Source: Smittium mucronatum
Lineage: Eukaryota > Kickxellomycota > Harpellomycetes > Harpellales > Legeriomycetaceae
DNA length: 14,408 nucleotides
NCBI GenBank assembly: GCA_001953115.1
Contig: LSSL01001878.1
Location: forward strand, 6,276 to 20,683
Reading direction: 5' to 3'
Positions 9,515-14,408 of the stretch are shown here, in pieces; within the stretch, counting starts at the first letter, position 1, and each line of letters begins with the position of its first letter. The notes beneath the pieces were generated by a model. That model was given only the letters and a program-made list of their open reading frames with translations. It ran no database searches and had not been told where the DNA came from. The translations under genes and the position numbers were made by a program.

Positions 9515-9542
9515 AATAAATAAAAAAAATGTGAAAAAAAAA
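9515..9542 (+). other. A-rich 3' tail of the LINE with AATAAA
   Basis: An AATAAA at 9515-9520 is followed by runs of eight and nine A, interrupted by TGTG, as expected of an aged poly(A) tail. The marked A-richness of the plus strand weakens just beyond. Because the whole region is AT-rich, the exact end is an estimate. Confidence 0.45.
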
Positions 9543-10381
9543 CAGTTGAATAAAATGATAATAGACTAGAAGAATAGGGATAAAGGGGTGGAGTGAGTTG
9601 AGGATTGGGAAAAAAAATGTATTAAATGGATTACTGATAACTTTTTTTATCATTTCATTTCTATAAAAATGATTATTATTTTTTTAAAAAAATTCTTTGA
9701 TAATCACATTATTATAATAATATGAGGAAAAAAAATGATAGAATTATTTGGGTCAGAAGAAATGAGGGAAAAAAATGATAAAAAAGAAAACCAATCGAAT
9801 AATTCTTTTTATTCTATCTTGAATCTAATCTTTAATAATTTAAAAAAAGAAGCTGGAATTATCATTGATTTTCACAAAAAATAAAAACAATAAAAGGTGG
9901 GAGAATCGGATGATTGGGTTAATATAATAATTTTTTTGTGGTTCTTTTTTTTTTTTTTTCGGGAAATTCATTCAGAATTCAAAAAAAAACTAATTAAAAA
10001 TTCCTTCTACGCGCTCTAAAAACTCTTTATCTCATATGGATTGGTTAAAATTTATCTTTTAATTATGTTTTTTATTTAAAAGGTTTCAACTATTGACTGA
10101 AATTAAAAAAATTTATTAACCAAATTTGATACCCAATTAAGCGTATTCATTTTATAAGTTTAATAATACAAGAAATAAAAAAAAACTAACCGAAAATAGT
10201 GAACTTCCAAACTCCAAAATAAAATAGAATAGAATAAATAAACGAAAAATGAATAATTAGTACTATTTAATTATTTTTTATTATATTTTATTACAAAAAA
10301 AAAAAAATCTACTGTTTGTCATTTCCTAAAACTCGAAAAAATTTAAAAATGGTTGTAAAAAAAAGAAAATTGAAAATTTAA
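9543..10381. other. Low-complexity AT-rich intergenic DNA
   Basis: No open frame with protein-like content was found on either strand. The segment holds many A and T runs of eight to fourteen bases (for example a T-run near 9946-9959 and an A-run near 10296-10308), and a short G-rich patch at about 9577-9610. An imperfect pair of 19-bp repeats is listed separately. Confidence 0.6.
9722..9780. repeat. Two 19-bp direct repeats, 40 bp apart
   Basis: The sequence ATGAGGAAAAAAAATGATA at 9722-9740 recurs at 9762-9780 with one mismatch (ATGAGGGAAAAAAATGATA). They may be a local duplication. They start 180 bp beyond the LINE's A-rich tail, so they do not look like its target site duplication. Confidence 0.6.
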
Positions 10382-10552
10382 CCTGTACTCAGATCAAATC
10401 AAATAGTGTCTCACCACATCTCATATCCCATACCCCGTCATCTTCTTCCTTCTTTTTTTATTCAGAATCTCAACCAAGAATGTATTAAAGATCTGATAAA
10501 CCCGCTTTTATATAAGTATATTTTTTGTAATTATCAAGTAAAAAATAAATAA
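10382..10552 (+). other. Open, pyrimidine-rich stretch with splice-acceptor-like site; unrecognised
   Basis: This segment is less AT-rich than its surroundings and open in one plus frame from 10382 to a TAA at 10550-10552, with no ATG. A long pyrimidine tract (10438-10463) ends in TTCAG at 10461-10465, resembling an intron 3' end. The open frame after it reads NLNQECIKDLINPLLYKY and 10 more residues. It could be the last exon of a gene, a gene remnant, or chance: I find no matching upstream exon and do not recognise the peptide. Confidence 0.25.
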
Positions 10553-11827
10553 ATATTATAGCCAAAAAAAGAAACTTTGTGCAGAGGATTATGTGATAAA
10601 ATGAAGTGATTTTTGCTAAGTTTCATATAAATGTATTGTTTTCTGAATAAAAAAAACTAGATTAATTTAATTAGGAAATTTATTTTGTAAATTATGAGAA
10701 ATTTTTGGAATTAAAGCATCTTTATGAACATGTTACAGCTATAACCATATGTTAGTTATAATGATTTTTTATTTGATATTACTATAATTCAGAAATTTAC
10801 ACCTTATTCTCTCTAAAAAATATTCTTTAAAAAAATGATTTTGATTAAAGAAATATTTATATAATACCCATAGTGTTAGATTATCATTTATTTATTTTGA
10901 AAATCATATATGAAAATAGGCTGAATAATTTATAATTTTAATAGTAGTTTTTTTTTAGAACAGCCCTATCTATAAAATTACACTGGGTATCTTGGCCATT
11001 TTTATTTTTATTTTTTCGGTTCTGTCTTATTATTAATTTTTTATGCATTTATATTTCATATTTTTTTTATAATTTATAAAGTGATTTTTGGGCTATTTTG
11101 AAGACCTCGACATAAAATAAAGATTTTTTTATAATTTCACAAGAAAATATGGAAGTAAGATGTCTACTGGTTGTATGAAATAATTAATTTTTAATAATCA
11201 TTTTTTTAGATATAAATATGAAAACTTATAAGAATTTTTTTTATGAAAATGCATTTTTTTAATGATTATTTGACTCTAAAAGAGTTAAAATATATTTTCC
11301 TCAATATAATATAGATTTTTCTATGATAATATCTACAATTCATATAGATAAAATTTAAATTTCTACACTTTTCTGAAATTATCAAATCACAATGATAATT
11401 CTCAATAAAAATATGTGAAATTTAAAGGAGTCACTTATTTATGGTTAGATTCTTTAAAATTTCCCCTTTTAAAATAAAGCTGAGAAGTTTTTCTTTCTAA
11501 AATGATTTTTTTTAATTTTAAAAAACAATTAATAAATATTAAGATGTGTAACATAATTTTTTTTCATCAATTTACTTTCTTTTTCTTAAAGCTAATTCGT
11601 TGAAAAAAATAAAATTCATTTAGGATATTATAAAATTAACCAACCAATACCGAAATAAGAATCGCTTACACATCTCTATGCTTAATAACAACATAAATTT
11701 TTATTATGTACTGCTAGTTTTAATATTTTATATTCTAAAAGAAACTTAAAGGGGTTTTAATGTAAAACGAATAAATTATCTTAGCACACTTTATGCTGGA
11801 TCACTTAATTTTACATTTAATTTAAAG
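10553..11827. other. AT-rich intergenic DNA, no gene seen
   Basis: Both strands are dense in stops and homopolymers. I looked for RT, transposase and tRNA-like patterns and saw none. Base bias between strands is mild here, unlike in the two retroelements, which argues that neither extends into it. Confidence 0.55.
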
Positions 11828-11830
11828 TCA

Positions 11831-12052
11831 CCTCAATTTTTTTAAATATTTTTTAAATAATTTTAATCTGGTTAGAATTGGATAAAAACGACATCTTTTG
11901 TACACGTATTTTATTCTTTCCATATTTTGAGATAGTTTTGGAATTACTTTCTTATGTTTTCCAGAGATTATTTTGGCATATTCCTTGCATCTCCTAACAA
12001 TGAATATTTTGATTTCGACTTTACTGTCATCATATGCAGCATATAAGAATAA
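11831..12052 (-). other. 74-codon open stretch without ATG start; possible exon or gene remnant
   Basis: Between a TGA at 12055-12053 and a TGA at 11830-11828 one minus frame is open for 74 codons. The peptide is strongly basic and includes DDSKVEIKIFIVRRCKEYAK, HKKVIPKLSQNMERIK and YKRCRFYPILTRLKLFKK. Its first Met is at codon 44, so a simple ATG-initiated gene is unlikely. The segment is less AT-rich than its flanks. By a rough estimate, open runs of this length are expected a few times by chance in a window of this size and composition, so length alone proves nothing. I do not recognise the sequence. It may be an exon, a piece of a decayed gene or transposon, or noise. Confidence 0.28.
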
Positions 12053-12055
12053 TCA

Positions 12056-12895
12056 AACCTAAATTTCAATTCAATAAAACTCCGTTAATTATCTTTTATT
12101 ACATGACGAAGAATAAAATTCATCCATTAAACAATAAATATGGAGTTATACGATTATTATTTTACTTTAACACCATAAAAATATAATTTATATCAAGATT
12201 CTCCCCCCAAGCCTAATTTCTTATCATTAAACCAATTTCATATTAGCCTAAAATGTTTTGGGTTCAAATTTTTATAATTTCATATGATCGAAGGTAAAAT
12301 AATGACATGAGTAATAAATTTATTCCATATTTTTGAACCATATTTTTTTATTACATTTCGAGAATAACTAAAATAATTCGCCTCTTATAATTTTTTATAC
12401 GAAAATTCCAGATTAATATTGCCCTATATATAGATTTAGATATTAAATCACCTTAGTTCTATATTGAAATTTGTCTATAAATAATTATTTTTTAAGTAAT
12501 ATCACGCTTTGAATGGTAACATTATGTTATTCTATAAGTTGTATATCAGAGAATAATAAAAAAAAGGGCGCTCAAATGTGCTTTTGTAAAAGGCAATTAT
12601 TATTTTTTCTCGTATATTTATAATTTTTCTTAAATCGAAATTCTGCAAAATTTAAATATTATATTGAAAGATCGTGTAAATATTTCAAAATTTATAATTA
12701 ATTTAATTTCTGATGTGTATAGTTTCCAGTTTTGTGATATTATTTCTCAAAAATATGACTATTTTTTAATTATCAACTTTTTTTGTAACTTAATTTATGG
12801 TGCTATGACTATTGACATACTTTAATTATTTATAGTGTAATTTAAAACACTATCTTATTATAATAGCAGATTAATATAATTCCAAATATAAAGAT
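12056..12895. other. AT-rich intergenic DNA, no gene seen
   Basis: No convincing open frame on either strand. It has a C-run at 12204-12209, a GC-richer dozen bases (GGGCGCTC) near 12567-12574, and one short hairpin listed separately. A GGTTCAAATTT at about 12260 resembles a tRNA internal promoter box but has no tRNA around it. Confidence 0.5.
12832..12853. repeat. Perfect 7-bp inverted repeat
   Basis: ATAGTGT and ACACTAT flank an eight-base loop. It contains more G and C than most of the surrounding sequence. No T-run immediately after it would make it a classic terminator, and a function is not implied. Confidence 0.45.
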
Positions 12896-12965
12896 TAATC
12901 ATCAGGCAACACTTAAACAGCTATTAAAACAGTAAAGCGCCATCTGGGATAAAAAGTGGAACATA
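12896..12965. other. Short composition island containing GCGCCATCT
   Basis: About 70 bases are clearly less AT-rich than both flanks. The core at 12936-12952 reads AAGCGCCATCTGGGATA. Its reverse complement holds AGATGGCGC, similar to the GCCAT-type core bound by YY1/Pho zinc-finger proteins in animals. No open frame of note. It might be a protein binding site, part of an old repeat, or chance. Confidence 0.2.
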
Positions 12966-13245
12966 ATAATATTAATATTACTAAAAAATGATGTATAAAT
13001 AATCCCCATCATAACTTTTTTAAGAGAAATTATTTTATTTTTAATCCTCTTTATGATTTATATTAAAAAAATGATTTAATAAACAAAACATTCAAGAATC
13101 AATATTGTATGGGTTATTTAGTGAAGAAAAGTAAATCCCTTGGATAAATCTATAGAACCGTTTTTTTTGCATAAATTTTTATTTATAATCACGATACCAG
13201 TCGCATCAAGCCAGAATAACCAATAAAAATCAAATTATTTTTTAA

Positions 13246-13640
13246 AAATATAAAAAAAAACATAGGATTAATCCAAAATTGGCGGGGATTTTTATTGCAT
13301 CATTATTACTCGTAGTCTGTCGCCGTTTCGAGTTCAGTGGAAATGATTGGTTAGTGATCTAAAATGGATAAGGAAAAGGATTAGAAATTTATTCTGCTCT
13401 GCCCGCTATAGAATAATTTTGAAAAAACTCCAATCACTTCCTGGCCCCTATTTCATTTTTTTATGCTTATATATAATTTTTTTATTATGCTTAATTAATA
13501 CCTTCATAATGAAGTGTTGCCCTTGTCTAGCAATTTGATATCTCAGAGACTGAATTTCAGGAAGGTGAGGTATATATAGGGATAATTTGGCCCTCCTCAA
13601 AGTTTATGACGGGGGTAATAGTGTAGCACATTTATATTTG
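13246..13640. other. Less AT-rich segment with competing short open frames; unrecognised
   Basis: Composition is distinctly more balanced than in the flanks. On the plus strand one frame is open at 13246-13362 (includes NPKLAGIFIASLLLVVCRR and FSGNDWLVI), and another at 13347-13538 with a hydrophobic run (YFIFLCLYIIFLLCLI), which has only a TTG at its start. On the minus strand 13603-13448 is open for 51 codons (includes YIPHLPEIQSLRYQIARQ). None begins with a useful ATG, and none resembles a family I know. A TATATATA at 13571-13578 could be a promoter element but is unremarkable in such DNA. I cannot choose between gene remnant, regulatory DNA and unknown repeat. Confidence 0.25.
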
Positions 13641-13720
13641 GAGAAAATTGAATAAAAATAGTAAATTACTTTTAATCGATTATTTTAATTATGAGATAAG
13701 TGACTGAAAAAAAAGAGAGA

Positions 13721-13742
13721 GAATTCCCATTATTGGGGATTC
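13721..13742. repeat. 8-bp inverted repeat (hairpin) with one G-T pair
   Basis: GAATTCCC and GGGGATTC can pair around a six-base loop (ATTATT) with a single G-T wobble. It is unusual locally for its G and C content. It does not border any recognisable gene. Confidence 0.5.
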
Positions 13743-14054
13743 GTTTGATATATATTTTTTACTATTCAATTTGTTTTTCACTTTTTTTTTGTCTCGAAAT
13801 ATCCAAAAAAATAATCTTCCAATACATAACTAATGAAACTAATGAATCTATTAATTAAAAGGATTAATTTAAAGGTAATTTGAAAAAATGATCATATTTT
13901 TGAAAACATTTGCAAAAGTATCAAAAAATCAAAAAATCACCAATTATATCATAAAAAATTAACGAATATCTTTTTAGACAAATAAAATTGAATATTCATA
14001 ACTGAAAAAAAAGATATTTTTATAAAACACAAAATTATTAATCTGAAATTTTTT
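13743..14054. other. AT-rich intergenic DNA, no gene seen
   Basis: Low-complexity sequence with repeated A-runs (for example CAAAAAATC repeated twice near 13922-13938). No protein-like open frame and no RNA gene signature were found. Confidence 0.5.
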
Positions 14055-14129
14055 TTACTGTGATAGGCCGATTTCAATTTTCGTTTTTTGCTCTTTGCTT
14101 TGACACCCTCGGGTAGGGTTAATAGCCAT
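14055..14129 (-). other. 24-codon ATG open frame in a composition island; unrecognised
   Basis: From ATG at 14129-14127 to TAA at 14057-14055 the minus strand encodes MAINPTRGCQSKEQK followed by TKIEIGLSQ. The segment is much richer in G and C than its flanks, and a pyrimidine-rich TTTGCTTTTAG lies just upstream of the ATG, like a splice acceptor. The same DNA on the plus strand reads FSFFALCFDTLG before stops. It is too short to be called a gene. It may be the end of an exon, a fragment of a dispersed repeat, or a structured RNA; I cannot tell which. Confidence 0.25.
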
Positions 14130-14290
14130 TTTTCGGCTCTAAAAGCAAATTAAGAAAAATTAAAATTTTAAACCTGTTCATTTCTGTCATTTGATGATAA
14201 AAATTACCGAATACTGCAAAAATAAGAAACGAGACCGTGTACGTACCCTAAATTTTAGCCTCCCATAAGTTATTTTCATAGCGATTTGCA
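14130..14290. other. Continuation of the right-hand composition island
   Basis: Moderately balanced sequence without a long open frame. On the minus strand a short open frame begins with MTEMNRFKILIF near 14193-14158. The palindrome GTACGTAC lies at 14239-14246. On the minus strand GTACGT and a TTTTTGCAG about 35 bases further resemble splice sites, but the gap would be a very short intron. Confidence 0.25.
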
Positions 14291-14297
14291 GCTGTTT

Positions 14298-14312
14298 TAA
14301 TAATAATAATAA
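14298..14312. repeat. (TAA)5 microsatellite
   Basis: Five perfect TAA units on the plus strand. Common in AT-rich genomes; no function implied. Confidence 0.7.
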
Positions 14313-14355
14313 AAAGTGATTCAATAAATTTTTTGAAGAAATAAAAAACATAAAC

Positions 14356-14397
14356 ATCCATTTTTAACTATCCATTTTTAACTAACCATTTTTAAAG
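14356..14397. repeat. Three tandem 14-bp units
   Basis: ATCCATTTTTAACT occurs twice in perfect tandem (14356-14369 and 14370-14383), followed by a third diverged unit AACCATTTTTAAAG (14384-14397). The array may continue past the right end of the window, only eleven bases away. Confidence 0.75.
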
Positions 14398-14408
14398 AGT
14401 GTAAGCTT

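Larger units (their letters stand above)
5380..9540 (+). mobile_element. Decayed LINE (non-LTR retrotransposon) with endonuclease and reverse transcriptase
   Basis: On the plus strand an apurinic-type endonuclease, a non-LTR reverse transcriptase and a C-terminal zinc-binding segment follow each other in the order and spacing of LINE ORF2 proteins of the broad L1/Tad type. No LTRs or integrase are associated. The sense strand is A-rich, and the element ends in A-runs at about 9515-9542 after an AATAAA. Stops and frame changes are frequent in every domain. The left limit is uncertain (4740 to 5600) because the upstream part has no readable protein motif. Target site duplications could not be identified. 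Confidence 0.85.

Noticed and set aside
5380..9540. Stop codons explained by a variant genetic code (TAA/TAG read as Gln)
   Set aside because: Stops fall at positions where the families have Tyr, Glu, Gly or Arg as well as others, include TGA, and are accompanied by frameshifts, so decay explains them better.
12255..12275. GGTTCAAATTT as a tRNA B box
   Set aside because: No A box at the right distance and no cloverleaf can be drawn around it.
13347..13538. Plus-strand 63-codon open frame as a membrane protein gene
   Set aside because: Starts only at a TTG directly after a stop, has no ATG at the front, and its hydrophobic run follows from T-rich codons. Kept only as part of the composition island.
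1..14408. CRISPR arrays, bacterial operons, toxin genes or an endogenous virus
   Set aside because: No regularly spaced repeats, no prokaryotic gene structure, no toxin-like protein, and no capsid or envelope features beyond the retrotransposon gag.

Overview
This is very AT-rich eukaryotic DNA (roughly four fifths A+T by eye), full of homopolymer runs, with no intact host gene that I can recognise. What can be identified is two decayed retrotransposons. The organism cannot be named from this window. An AT-rich fungus (for example a microsporidian or early-diverging fungus), a protist or an invertebrate would all fit. Nothing looks bacterial: there are no operons, ribosome binding sites or long ORFs.

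Positions 1 to about 4162 hold a Ty3/gypsy LTR retrotransposon on the minus strand, in the normal order gag, protease, reverse transcriptase, RNase H, integrase. It has many stops and frameshifts, yet nearly every diagnostic motif can be read when the three minus frames are followed in turn. The integrase end runs off the left edge, so the 3' LTR is outside the window. A 5' LTR, if present, should lie between about 4163 and 4740, but it cannot be delimited without its partner.

Positions of about 5380 to 9540 hold a LINE (non-LTR retrotransposon) on the plus strand: an apurinic-type endonuclease, a reverse transcriptase with the signature motifs in order, and a C-terminal zinc-binding region, ending in an A-rich tail. 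It is also broken throughout. The two elements point away from each other. Their sense strands are both A-rich, so the A/T strand bias of the window flips near 4740 and fades after 9540, which helps to place the borders.

Positions 9543 to 14408 are mostly low-complexity AT-rich DNA without recognisable genes. Several stretches of less extreme base composition stand out (10382-10552, 11831-12052, 12896-12965, 13246-13640, 14055-14290). Some carry short open frames that could be exons, gene remnants or pieces of unrecognised repeats. There are also small hairpins, a 14-bp tandem repeat near the right end, and a HindIII site as the last six bases.

I found no convincing new biological system. 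The most informative points are the pattern of decay (substitutions often of the C:G to T:A type, catalytic residues lost, frameshifts at homopolymers) and the small composition islands on the right.
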